The notes under the pieces are model-generated. The model was not told where the DNA came from and did not search any database. It was given only the letters and a program-made list of their open reading frames with translations. This document shows, in pieces, positions 1 to 8,595 of a DNA stretch of 64,000 bases. The DNA is from Nocardia cyriacigeorgica (GTDB lineage Bacteria > Actinomycetota > Actinomycetes > Mycobacteriales > Mycobacteriaceae), in assembly GCF_029868385.1 (NCBI RefSeq), contig NZ_JARWNX010000047.1, positions 62,001 to 126,000 of the forward strand. Direction: 5' to 3'. The position numbers and the translations under genes are program-made. The first letter of the stretch is position 1. Each line of letters opens with the position of its first letter.

Positions 1-459
1 TGCAATGGCGGGCGGGTGGTACCGCATGGGCAGGACTCGGGCCAGGGCCGAGCCGCCGATCCGGTAGGTGATTTCGGCGCCCCGGATCAGCGCCGCCGCC
101 ACCACGACCGCGACCAGGTGCGCGGCGATCATGGCGGGCGTCAGCTGCATATCTCCGTGATGCAGATGTCCCGAACCCCACCCCATCGAGAGGTGGCCGA
201 GGAGCTGGCCCGCGGCGAGCACCGTGATCAGCCCGGTTGTTCCGGTCCGCAACGGGCCGAATCCGCCGACCAGGGCACCCACCAGCGCGGAGGCGGCGAG
301 GAGCAGGACGAGGGTGGCGCCGCTCGGCGCCATCCCACCGGAGGCCCAGCCGTGCGCCGCCACCGAGACCGTGCCCGACAACGATCCGGCCGCCCCGCCG
401 CGCATATGCGCAATGCCGCTGCGGTCATCCGCAGGGGGTCGGCCGAACCTGATGATCAC
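1..459 (-). CDS. Integral membrane protein, 3' end cut by window edge
   Basis: The frame is open from a GTG at 459 to the left edge, giving 153 codons. It encodes alternating hydrophobic stretches (for example LVLLLAASALVGALVGG and MIAAHLVAVVVAAALIRG) and a histidine-rich loop GSGHLHHGDMQ between two helices. A TATCAT hexamer lies 6 nt upstream of the GTG, which suits a leaderless start. I do not recognise the family. Histidine-rich small membrane proteins are often found near copper-handling genes in actinobacteria, but nothing visible here confirms a metal role. The carboxy-terminal end lies outside the window. Confidence 0.6.
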   Translation of the reverse strand, partial: MIIRFGRPPADDRSGIAHMRGGAAGSLSGTVSVAAHGWASGGMAPSGATLVLLLAASALVGALVGGFGPLRTGTTGLITVLAAGQLLGHLSMGWGSGHLHHGDMQLTPAMIAAHLVAVVVAAALIRGAEITYRIGGSALARVLPMRYHPPAIA

Positions 460-528
460 GCGCTGATGATAGCCGAGGGGTATTCATCCGATGTCTACCT
501 CGGCCGCTATCGGGTAGCGGGCACGGGC

Positions 529-2178
529 CTATGACGCGTCGACGTCCATCTCGATCAGCGGCTTACGCAGGAGCTTGCCGGTGGCGTTGCGCGGTAGTTC
601 GTCGAGGAAGATCACTTCGCGCGGCACCTTGTAGCGGGCCAGGTTCTGCTTGACGTAGTCCTTGATCTCCTGGACGTCGCGAGCCGAATCGGGCCCGGGC
701 ACGACGAATGCGCGCAGCCGCTTGCCGAACTCGCGGTCGTCGACGCCGACGACGGCCGCCTCCAGCACGTCGGGACGGTTGGACAGCAGGTGCTCGACCT
801 CCTGCGGGAAGACGTTCTCGCCACCGGAGACGATCATGTCGTCGTCGCGGCCGTCGATGAACAGCAGACCGTCCTCATCGAAATGGCCGACGTCACCGCT
901 GGACATCATGCCGTCCACCCGCTCCTTGGTGCGGCCGTCGGTGTAGGCGCGGAATCCGTGCGCGTTCTCGATGAAGATCGTGCCGGTGACATTCGGCTCG
1001 GTGATGAGCTTGCGGTTCTCGTCGTAGAGGGCGATCCGGATACCGGCGGGTGGGCGCCCGGCGGTGCTCGGGGCCTTGCGCATGTCGTGCGGTGTCGCCA
1101 CCGTGATCACGGCGCATTCGGTGGAGCCGTACAGGTTGTAGAGCACCGGGCCGAAGTACTCGTCGGTGCGCACCACCACGTCCGGCGGAATCGCCGAACC
1201 CGCCGCGAAGATCACCCGCAGCGTCGACATATCGTATTTCGCGAGCACGTCGGCGGGCAGGTCGAGCATCCGTTGCAGCATGGTCGGCACCACGACCAGC
1301 GAATCCGCGCGGTGTTTCACGATATTGGCCAACGTCAGCTCGGGGTCGAAGCGGCGTTGCTGGAAGATCACCCGGTTGCCGAGCGCGAGACCGAGGGTGA
1401 ACTGCGAGAGCCCGGTGCCGTGGAAGATCGGGGCCGCCATCACCATGGTGCCGTTCTTCGGCAGCGGCACCCGGTCGAGGAATTGGGCCGACATGAACGG
1501 GCTGACCCGGTCGCGTGGGGCGCCCTTCGGGGTGCCGGTGGTGCCGCTGGTGAGGATCACCATGCCGCCGGGCTTGGCCGGAGCCGGCATGGTTTCGGTG
1601 GAGCGGCCCGCCGACAACGATTCGATGGTCGGGATCGACGCGTCGGCGCCGTCTTTTTCATCCACCCAGGTCAGCACTCGTGGAATATCGGCGGGGATGG
1701 CGCTCATCAGGTCGAAGAACTCGCTGTCGTGCAGCACCGCCTTGATCTTCTCGCGGGCCGCCACATCGGCGAACTGGGGTTTGGCGAAGCCGGTGTTCAT
1801 CAGCACCGCGCGTACGCCGAGCTTCCCGGCGGCGAGCAGGCTCAGCACCATACCGCGATGGTCACGGGCCAGCACCGCGATGACATCGCCCTGACCGATG
1901 CCCTTCGCGGCCAGACCGCGGGCGAAGGCGTTGGACAGCTCGTCGAGCTGACCGAAGGTGAGTTCACCCTGCTCGTCGACGATCGCGGCGGACTGCGGCC
2001 TGGTCTGCGCGGCGTGCATGACGACACCGGCGAACGGGCCGTACTTACGTATGTTGTAGAACGAGCGGGCGCCATGGTCGAGGCGCAGCGGGTTGAACAA
2101 CCCGCGCTTGACCATGACATTCACGCCCAGGGCGAGGTCACGCGCCTTGCGGACGGGGGCGGGGGTCGACAGAGCCAT
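529..2178 (-). CDS. Fatty-acyl-CoA synthetase (FadD-type), copy 1
   Basis: A 549-residue ANL-superfamily adenylate-forming enzyme, expected to activate a carboxylic acid with ATP and CoA in the cytosol. The P-loop-like motif TSGTTGTPKGAPR is at about residues 210-222. The second core region reads LYGSTEC, and the hinge/A8 region reads GRDDDMIVSGGENVFPQEVE. The catalytic A10 lysine is in NATGKLLRK near the end. The ATG at 2178 follows a GGAAGG ribosome site; an upstream in-frame start would add 31 atypical residues. The next gene upstream is a clear paralogue with the same motifs, so this is a tandem duplication. It resembles the mycobacterial FadD2/FadD12 type; the substrate cannot be read from sequence. 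Confidence 0.9.
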   Translation of the reverse strand: MALSTPAPVRKARDLALGVNVMVKRGLFNPLRLDHGARSFYNIRKYGPFAGVVMHAAQTRPQSAAIVDEQGELTFGQLDELSNAFARGLAAKGIGQGDVIAVLARDHRGMVLSLLAAGKLGVRAVLMNTGFAKPQFADVAAREKIKAVLHDSEFFDLMSAIPADIPRVLTWVDEKDGADASIPTIESLSAGRSTETMPAPAKPGGMVILTSGTTGTPKGAPRDRVSPFMSAQFLDRVPLPKNGTMVMAAPIFHGTGLSQFTLGLALGNRVIFQQRRFDPELTLANIVKHRADSLVVVPTMLQRMLDLPADVLAKYDMSTLRVIFAAGSAIPPDVVVRTDEYFGPVLYNLYGSTECAVITVATPHDMRKAPSTAGRPPAGIRIALYDENRKLITEPNVTGTIFIENAHGFRAYTDGRTKERVDGMMSSGDVGHFDEDGLLFIDGRDDDMIVSGGENVFPQEVEHLLSNRPDVLEAAVVGVDDREFGKRLRAFVVPGPDSARDVQEIKDYVKQNLARYKVPREVIFLDELPRNATGKLLRKPLIEMDVDAS

Positions 2179-2353
2179 GCGACAACAACCTTCCGCGATC
2201 CAGCCACCGTGACCGGGGTGGGGTGGATCGCAACCTCGGGATCCAGTGCTGGTGCTAACAATAGCAAGCATTACTGGCGAGTAGTGGTGCTCGTCTCACA
2301 CACGCCGATGCCGGGGTCGATGTCCACCTCGACCCCGGCATCGGCGGATACGA

Positions 2354-3979
2354 CTACTGCTCGACCTGGTACTCCACCAGCACTCGGCGCAGCAGTTTGC
2401 CGGTCGGGTTGCGCGGCAGATCGTCGAGGAAGACCACCTCGCGCGGCACCTTGTACCGGGCCAGGTTCTCCTTGACGAAGGTCTTGATCTGCTCGGCGTC
2501 GGGCGTATGCCCGGGCTCGGGGACGACGAAGGCACGCAGGCGCTTGCCGAACTCGACATCGTCGACGCCGATGACGGCCGCGTCGAAGATGTCCTCGCGC
2601 TCCAGCAGCAGGTTCTCGACCTCCTGCGGGAAGACGTTCTCACCGCCCGAGACGATCATGTCGTCGTCGCGGCCGTCCACCATCAGCAGGCCATCGTCGT
2701 TGAAATGGCCGACGTCACCGCTGGACATGTAGCCGTCGATGATCTGCTTGTGCCTGCCGTCGGTGTAGCCCTCGAACGGCGCACCGCTGCGCACGAAGAT
2801 GCGCGCGGTGACGTTCTTGTCGAGCACCCGCTGGTCGTTGTCGTCGAACAGCCGCACATCACAGGTGATGGGCGGGCGACCGACGGTGCCGGGGGCCTTG
2901 GCGAGTTCGGCGGGGGTGGCGATGGTGGCGATCGCGACCTCGGTCGAGCCGTACAGGTTGTACAGGACCGGCCCGAACACCTCGGTGGCGCGAATGCACA
3001 GCTCCGGCGCCAGCGCGGACCCGGCGAGCAGGATCACCTTCAGCGACGACAGATCGTATTTGGCGCGCACATCGGGGGGCAGTTCGGTCATCCGGTGCAG
3101 CATGGTCGGCACCGCGACCAGCATCTCGGCCTTGTGATCGGAGATCATCTTCAGCGTTGCCTCGGCATCGAAACGGCGTCGCATCACGATCTTGTTGGTG
3201 AGGACCGTGCCGACCAGCCAGGTGCCCAGTCCGGTGCTGTGGAACAGGGGCGAGACGATCACCATCGTGCCGCGCCGCGGGAACGGCACCCGATCGACGA
3301 ACTGCGCCGTCGCCATCGGCGTGACCTTGGTGCGCGGTGCGCCCTTGGGCAGGCCGGTGGTGCCGCTGGTCAGGATGATGAAACCGCCCGGCTTGTTCGG
3401 GGCGGGCAGCGGCTCGGTGGAGTTCGCGGCGATCAGATCATCGAAGGTGGTTGCGCCTTCGGGCAGTGCGGTGCCTTCGTCGACCCAGGTCAGGAAGCGC
3501 GGCAGATCCGCGGGCAGGGCGTCGAGCAGGCCGAGGAATTCGCTGTCGTGCAGCACCGCCTTGACGTTCTCGCGGGCGCACACCTCGGCGAACTGCGGCT
3601 TGGCGAAGCCGGTGTTCATCAGCGCGATCCGCACGCCGAGCTTGGCGGCGGCCACCTCGGCCAGGATCAGCCCGCGATGATCGCGCGCCAGCACGCCGAC
3701 GACCATGCCCTCGGCCAGACCGGCGGCCTGGAGTCCCCGCGCGACAGCGGTCGACTGTTCGTCGAGTTCGCGGTAGGTGAGTTCACCGCGTTCGTCGGCA
3801 AGGGCGACCTGCTCGGGAGCGATACGGGCCGAATGCCGGACCAGGGCGGCGTGCGGGCCGTAGACCCGCGTCTCCTTCATGGTCTTCAGGGTTTCCAGCG
3901 GCGCTTTGGGATCGCTGACTCCACGCGAGCGCAGCACCCCCAGCGCTTTGACGGCCTCCAGCGTATGCGCCAGGTTCAC
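2354..3979 (-). CDS. Fatty-acyl-CoA synthetase (FadD-type), copy 2
   Basis: A 541-residue paralogue of the downstream acyl-CoA synthetase. It shares long blocks, including LARDHRG, LMNTGFAKPQFA, ILTSGTTGLPKGAPR, GRDDDMIVSGGENVFPQEVE and LPRNPTGKLLRR. The start is taken as the GTG at 3979, preceded by GGAGG with 8 nt spacing; the longest frame would begin at 4093 with unconvincing residues. About 175 bp separate the two copies, and both are on the minus strand, so they could be cotranscribed or have separate promoters. Lipid activation for beta-oxidation or cell-envelope lipid synthesis is the family role. The two fadE genes at 19-22 kb would fit the same catabolic route, but that link is inference. 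Confidence 0.9.
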   Translation of the reverse strand: MNLAHTLEAVKALGVLRSRGVSDPKAPLETLKTMKETRVYGPHAALVRHSARIAPEQVALADERGELTYRELDEQSTAVARGLQAAGLAEGMVVGVLARDHRGLILAEVAAAKLGVRIALMNTGFAKPQFAEVCARENVKAVLHDSEFLGLLDALPADLPRFLTWVDEGTALPEGATTFDDLIAANSTEPLPAPNKPGGFIILTSGTTGLPKGAPRTKVTPMATAQFVDRVPFPRRGTMVIVSPLFHSTGLGTWLVGTVLTNKIVMRRRFDAEATLKMISDHKAEMLVAVPTMLHRMTELPPDVRAKYDLSSLKVILLAGSALAPELCIRATEVFGPVLYNLYGSTEVAIATIATPAELAKAPGTVGRPPITCDVRLFDDNDQRVLDKNVTARIFVRSGAPFEGYTDGRHKQIIDGYMSSGDVGHFNDDGLLMVDGRDDDMIVSGGENVFPQEVENLLLEREDIFDAAVIGVDDVEFGKRLRAFVVPEPGHTPDAEQIKTFVKENLARYKVPREVVFLDDLPRNPTGKLLRRVLVEYQVEQ

Positions 3980-4189
3980 CACGAACACCTCCACAAACTC
4001 TCGCGTCGGTACTCGACCTAGCGAAATCGAACGGGCATATCGGATGCCTACCGTAGCAGTGCACGTGTGACAGGTCACATACAAAGCCGACATATCGGAC
4101 TCTATGTCTGCTCCGGTGCCTGAACCCCGAGATGAGACGGGCGCGCCTGTGACCTCACAGAACGCGCCCGTTATCGGTGAGCGGGGCTG

Positions 4190-4819
4190 TCAATTGACGA
4201 CTGCCCCCAGTGACGGGAACGAGATGGTGCCGAGCTTGTACTCGAAGCCGTCCGGGTGCTGATCGCTGACCGGCACCGACCAGCGGTGCCACAGGGTGCC
4301 GTACACCGCGGCGACGACCATGCCGGGGCCGGGGTCGATCACCCGCGAGCGGATCGTGGTGTCGACCGGAATGTCGTTGTGCTCGGTCAGCACCTCGGTG
4401 CCGCTGCGTCCGTTGGACAGGTTCAACCAGATGACCTCGAGCTTGGCGCCGGTCTGGTTCGGGGCGATCGTGCCGGGTCCACCGAAGAAGCCGAAACGGA
4501 ATCCGTCGATGCCGAGCGCGATGCCGGAGCCGTAGACTCCCGCACCGCCACCGCGGCCGATATCGGATTGCGCGGGTACCTGGAACGGCTGGGCGGGCAG
4601 CGCCACCTCACCGGCGGCATCGAGACGCTCCGGCTCCGCCAGCACGCGGTCGATGGCCTGTTCGGCGGCCGGGTTGCCGGTCGCTACGGCCCGCAGTTGC
4701 TCGGCGGCCGAGATCCAATCGACGGTTTGCGACTCCGCGGTCGCGTGACCGGTGAACAGCATGGCGGCAGCGGCGGTCGCGGCGAGGCCGGTCGTGAAAC
4801 GGGAAATCAAGCGTGGCAT
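4190..4819 (-). CDS. Secreted protein of unknown function
   Basis: A 209-residue protein with a textbook Sec signal peptide: the basic start MPRLISR, a hydrophobic core, and a likely cleavage after GHATA at about residue 28. The mature part contains a glycine-rich segment (IGRGGGAGVYGSGIALG) and a beta-rich carboxy-terminal half with LEVIWLNLSNGRSG, which could be an extracellular beta-sandwich. No catalytic motif is visible and I do not recognise the family beyond a Nocardia-like exported hypothetical. The ATG at 4819 follows AAGGAG closely. A perfect inverted repeat lies about 50 bp upstream. Confidence 0.75.
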   Translation of the reverse strand: MPRLISRFTTGLAATAAAAMLFTGHATAESQTVDWISAAEQLRAVATGNPAAEQAIDRVLAEPERLDAAGEVALPAQPFQVPAQSDIGRGGGAGVYGSGIALGIDGFRFGFFGGPGTIAPNQTGAKLEVIWLNLSNGRSGTEVLTEHNDIPVDTTIRSRVIDPGPGMVVAAVYGTLWHRWSVPVSDQHPDGFEYKLGTISFPSLGAVVN

Positions 4820-4871
4820 GTGCCTGTCTCCTTCGGAAGATTCATTCCTTGGTACAGCTCGACAACACCAT

Positions 4872-4892
4872 CCGTTTCCTGGGACGAAACGG
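4872..4892. promoter_or_regulatory. Perfect 7-bp inverted repeat, candidate operator
   Basis: CCGTTTC and GAAACGG flank a 7-bp spacer. The element sits 53-73 bp upstream of the exported-protein start at 4819. Its size and symmetry suit a dimeric repressor such as a TetR-family protein, but no regulator gene is adjacent. The rest of the roughly 530-bp stretch between 4820 and 5347 shows no convincing coding frame. Confidence 0.35.
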
Positions 4893-5347
4893 TCCGGCGG
4901 CTACGTTGCCAGCGATATGCCGCACTGTCCAGAGCCGCCGCCGAGACGCGCCGTCGGGGCGTTCGCCGATATGCCGGTCAGCGTCGCGTACTCACCACTG
5001 CCACGAGCAATGGAACCAGCCGCTGCGCGGGCACTTCGAATCGGCCGAGGCCCGCGGTATGCAGCCAGCCGACCGCCGCGAGTGCGCGTAGACGGTGGTA
5101 GATCATCGAAGCTACGTAGCCGGGGGAGCGGGTGGATGTTCGCCGTCCTGCGGTCGCGTCGAGCGTTCGGCAGAGGGTAGTCCGGCGGACTCCGCGCCTA
5201 TCCCCAACTCCGGGAATGCTCGATACTCGAGGCGTCGCAGGTGTTCGTCATCAGGTGATCTGATGGTTGTGGGCGAGTGAGGGTCCGGATGCTCCTGGTT
5301 AACTACTCGCTGGGGAATGGGACCCGGGCTATCGGGAGGTGGTGGCG

Positions 5348-6541
5348 ATGAGTCTGGCGACAGATCTCGAGCAGATCGATAACCTACGTGCTCCAGGCAA
5401 TTCACCGCCGGGGCTCGTCTCCACCGTCAACATGGCCAAGCTGGCCATTCGGGTGCAAGTGTTGCAGTTCGCCTCCGGTGAGTCACCCGGACAACCGGAT
5501 CTGCTCGACCGGCTGCAAAAGGCCAAGCTGTTGCGCAACTCCGATATCGACGGTACCGACGCCAAGTCCGTGATGGTCGAAAAGTATGGCGAGCGCAAGA
5601 GTGACTTCCAGGCCATCGAGAACGATCTGCGGACCAAAAGCGATAAGGTCGACGGCTCGGTCACCGGCACTTACGATACCGCCAAAGGCACCCGCAAGGA
5701 TGTTATGGAGCAGGTCGGCATCTTCCGGGACGCGCTCGCGGACGCGGCCAACCTCAGCAAGGGCAAGGAGGAAATGCCTCCACATATCGCCAACCGGACG
5801 TCCGCGATCGCGCTGCGGGTCGCCGACCAGGTGTACGACCTGGTCAACGGCGCCTACACCAAGATCAAGAAGGATGCCGCCGCCATCAAGGCGGCTACGC
5901 CGAACCCGCAGCAGAACATCGGAAACTCCCCGAGCGCGATGGGCGGAAGAAGTCCGATCAGCATGCCGTCGGGCGGGTCGTACTCGCAGGCGTCTGCGCG
6001 CGAACCGCACCGCATCGCGTCGAGCGGGCGCACTCCATGGACCGGAAACACGCAGAGCGTGATTCCCAATACCGGGCAGGGTCCGATCGCTGACGCGGTA
6101 ACTCTCGCAATAAGCGAGGTGGGCACACGGGAGGTGGGAACATCCAACTATGTGCCTGGAAAGGAATACGACATCAAAGACGCCTGGTGTTCCTCGTTCG
6201 CGACGTGGCTATGGGAGAAGACAGGCATTACTCCCCCGGCCAAGTCGTATTGGCGCAACAAAGATGGGGTCGCCGCAGTCTGGTCGCAGGCCGGGGAAAA
6301 AGGGCTTGCTGGCAACATATCCACAGCACAGCCAGGCGATCTGATCGTCTGGGGGCACCAGAACCACATCGGTATGGTGGTTGCGCGAAACGGGAACAGC
6401 GTCACCGTTGTCGAAGGCAATGCTGGTGATGCTGTTCAGAAGAACACCTACGATCTGAGCCGCGGGGGATTCGCAGGCGTCATCCATCCGCCTGCCTCCT
6501 CAGGACAAGGGCAACGGCAACCGGCGGGTGTGGGGAATTGA
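5348..6541 (+). CDS. CHAP-type amidase/peptidase with helical N-terminal domain
   Basis: A 397-residue protein. Residues 1 to about 190 are charged and predicted helical, without signal peptide or membrane segment. A serine/glycine-rich linker follows. The last ~140 residues form a CHAP/NlpC-P60-like papain-fold domain with catalytic cysteine in AWCSSFATWLWEK, histidine in NHIGMVV, and the downstream block VVEGNAGD. The family cleaves peptidoglycan cross-bridges or amide bonds. The ATG at 5348 is chosen over a GTG three codons earlier because GGGAGG lies 8 nt before it. A soluble helical front with a wall hydrolase at the back and no Sec signal suggests type VII (ESX) or other non-classical export; this is inference. 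Confidence 0.8.
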   Translation: MSLATDLEQIDNLRAPGNSPPGLVSTVNMAKLAIRVQVLQFASGESPGQPDLLDRLQKAKLLRNSDIDGTDAKSVMVEKYGERKSDFQAIENDLRTKSDKVDGSVTGTYDTAKGTRKDVMEQVGIFRDALADAANLSKGKEEMPPHIANRTSAIALRVADQVYDLVNGAYTKIKKDAAAIKAATPNPQQNIGNSPSAMGGRSPISMPSGGSYSQASAREPHRIASSGRTPWTGNTQSVIPNTGQGPIADAVTLAISEVGTREVGTSNYVPGKEYDIKDAWCSSFATWLWEKTGITPPAKSYWRNKDGVAAVWSQAGEKGLAGNISTAQPGDLIVWGHQNHIGMVVARNGNSVTVVEGNAGDAVQKNTYDLSRGGFAGVIHPPASSGQGQRQPAGVGN

Positions 6542-6732
6542 CGGGCTGCCACCGTGTGTCAGTCGTCGTTGCCCGGTAGTCACTCACCAATGGTGCCAGG
6601 GTGTTTCCGTGCACGGACGCTCCGCGACTGAATGTAGTGGTCCAACCCACGGTATGTCGGGAACAGATCGGATAGCCGCGATGTTGCTCATCGATCGGGG
6701 ACACCGCCGTAACCGATGACGAGAGGACAACC

Positions 6733-7446
6733 GTGCGGGTCGAGATCTGGACCGATATCAACTGTCCGTTCTGCTATCTGGGTAAGGCGCGGTTCGAGGA
6801 GGCGTTGACGGAGTTCGCGCACCGCGACGACGTGGAGGTCGTGCATCGTTCGTTCGAACTCGATCCGACTCTGCCCGCCGACGAATCCGGTCCGGTGGTA
6901 GCGAAGATCGCCCACAAGTACGGCATCAGCGAGGCGCAGGCGGCGGCCAATGAGCGCGGTATCGGCGCGCAGGCGGCGGAGTACGGTCTGCCGTATCTGA
7001 CCGAAGGCCGTGATTACGGCAATTCCTTCGATATGCATCGGCTGCTGCATCACGCACTGGCGCAGGGTTCGCAGGATGCCCTGCTCGATGCGCTCTACCG
7101 GGCGAATTTCGCCGACGAGCGGTCACTGTTCGGTGATCGGGAGCGCCTGGTCGAGGTTGCTGTCGGGGCCGGTCTCGATGAGGCCGGGGTGCGCGCGGTG
7201 CTCGACGACCCCACCGCCTACGCCGACGCCGTGCGCGCGGATGAACGGGAGGCCGCCCAGCTCGGGGCCAATGGCGTGCCGTTCTTCGTCATCGACCGTA
7301 AGTACGGGGTTTCCGGAGCGCAGCCCGCCGCAGTGTTCACGCAGGCCCTGAGTCAGGCGTGGGCCGACCGTGCACCAGCCGTGCAGTTGGTCGCCGACGG
7401 CGATACCTGCGGGCCGGATGGGTGCGAAGTTCCGGCACGGGACTGA
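6733..7446 (+). CDS. DsbA-family oxidoreductase, FrnE-like
   Basis: A 237-residue cytosolic protein of the DsbA/FrnE thioredoxin-like family. The redox motif CPFC is in DINCPFCYLGKARFEE, right after the first strand. The helical insertion and the cis-proline motif GVPFFVIDRKYGVSGAQP are both present. Two further cysteines, in GDTCGPDGCE, lie near the carboxy terminus. The GTG at 6733 follows GAGAGGA. Family members act as thiol-disulfide oxidoreductases or 2-hydroxychromene-2-carboxylate isomerase relatives; the CXXC here favours a redox role. It stands alone between convergent and unrelated neighbours. Confidence 0.88.
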   Translation: MRVEIWTDINCPFCYLGKARFEEALTEFAHRDDVEVVHRSFELDPTLPADESGPVVAKIAHKYGISEAQAAANERGIGAQAAEYGLPYLTEGRDYGNSFDMHRLLHHALAQGSQDALLDALYRANFADERSLFGDRERLVEVAVGAGLDEAGVRAVLDDPTAYADAVRADEREAAQLGANGVPFFVIDRKYGVSGAQPAAVFTQALSQAWADRAPAVQLVADGDTCGPDGCEVPARD

Positions 7447-7472
7447 TCCCGACGCCGTCGAGGGCGGGCTGA

Positions 7473-7640
7473 TCAGTCGGTGGAGTCGGTACCGGATTCG
7501 CGCTTCGGCGCCCCGGTCAACCGGATGACGCCCGCGTTCAGGTCGATATCGAGCTGCGGGCGGTGCGGTTCACCATTGCTGTCGCCGCTGCCTTCATCGG
7601 TCAGCTTCTTACCGGGGAACAGTTCGCCGATCACGCCCAT
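7473..7640 (-). CDS. Short conserved-looking hypothetical protein (55 aa)
   Basis: A compact 55-residue frame beginning MGVIGELFPGKK and containing LDIDLNAGVIRLTG. An overlong antisense-style frame overlies it, but the ATG at 7640 is preceded by TATGGT with 6 nt spacing, which fits a leaderless transcript starting at this codon. The composition is polar and acidic with one hydrophobic strand. No motif is recognisable. The regular beta-strand pattern and the tailored promoter make it a likely real small gene. Confidence 0.6.
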   Translation of the reverse strand: MGVIGELFPGKKLTDEGSGDSNGEPHRPQLDIDLNAGVIRLTGAPKRESGTDSTD

Positions 7641-7867
7641 GAACCCACCATAGCGACGGCGGAGGCGGTCGCGATTTCCCACGCGTGATCGTGAGAGGAC
7701 GGAGGCGGGCCGACGGAGAAGAATCAAGCAGGCGGCGTGGTCATGCGTGATCGGCAGGGGCTCCGCCGCGAGCTGAGTGGACACACCATATGCCCTTGTG
7801 TGCAGGGTGTTGGTGCACCCGTCCGTCCGGACGCCATCGAGTCGGGCCACGTCCGAACCGATACGCG

Positions 7868-8530
7868 TCAGTCGGTGACGACCGCGTACGCGAACCCGTC
7901 CCAGCCTTTGGAGCCGACAGTCTGAAGCGCGGTCGCGTCCAACCGCGGTTCGCTGCCGAGCAGTTCGAGCACTGCACGGCTGGCGCGCACCGCGGCGTCC
8001 TCGGACTCTCCGTCGATGATCCGCCCGCCGCGCACCACATTGTCGACAATGATCACCGAACCGGGCCTGGTCAGCCGCAATGCCCACCGCACATAGTTGG
8101 CGTTGTTGACCTTGTCGGCATCGATGAACACCAGGTCGAACGGCGCACCGCCCTCCTGTTCGAGCGCGGGCAGACTGTCCAGCGCCGCCCCGACACGAAT
8201 GTCCACCCTGGCGCCGACTCCCTTGCGGTCCAGATTCGTCCGTGCGACCTCGGCGTGTCTCGGCTCGTACTCCATGGTGACGACCTGTCCTTGCGGTCCC
8301 ACCGCCCGCGCCAGCCACAATGTGCTGTACCCACCGAGCGTTCCGATCTCGAGCACCCGTCGCGCTCGCACCGATCGCGCGATCAGGTGCAGGAACATCG
8401 CCTGCGCCGCAGAAACGTCGATGGCGGGCAGCCCGGCGGCCGCATTGGCCTCGAGCACATCCGAATCCGCTTCGCCCACAACTGTATCCACCAGGTATCG
8501 GTCGACCGCACCCCACTCGGCATTCGTCAT
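7868..8530 (-). CDS. SAM-dependent O-methyltransferase (catechol-type)
   Basis: A 220-residue class I methyltransferase of the caffeoyl-CoA/catechol O-methyltransferase type (Methyltransf_3). The SAM site reads VLEIGTLGGYSTLWLA at about residues 62-77, followed by acidic VVTMEYEP. The metal/SAM block FDLVFIDADKVNNANY and the later VIIVDNVVRGGR are both typical. The start is the ATG at 8530 (MTNAEWGAVDRYL), as longer frames add low-complexity residues. It transfers a methyl group to a small hydroxylated acceptor in the cytosol; the substrate is unknown. It lies downstream of a major-facilitator gene on the same strand with a 65-bp gap. Confidence 0.9.
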   Translation of the reverse strand: MTNAEWGAVDRYLVDTVVGEADSDVLEANAAAGLPAIDVSAAQAMFLHLIARSVRARRVLEIGTLGGYSTLWLARAVGPQGQVVTMEYEPRHAEVARTNLDRKGVGARVDIRVGAALDSLPALEQEGGAPFDLVFIDADKVNNANYVRWALRLTRPGSVIIVDNVVRGGRIIDGESEDAAVRASRAVLELLGSEPRLDATALQTVGSKGWDGFAYAVVTD

Positions 8531-8595
8531 ACCGGAAGTCTTCCACGCGCATCGTGCCCATGCGATCGGACCCATTCACGCACGATCGAACCTCG

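Noticed and set aside
790..2475. 561-codon open frame on the plus strand across the first acyl-CoA synthetase
   Set aside because: It is the antisense shadow of the clearly motif-bearing minus-strand gene; high GC keeps the opposite frame open.
5112..5405. 97-codon minus-strand frame in the 4.8-5.3 kb gap
   Set aside because: It runs into the real CHAP gene, is very proline-rich with no structure pattern and has no ribosome site.
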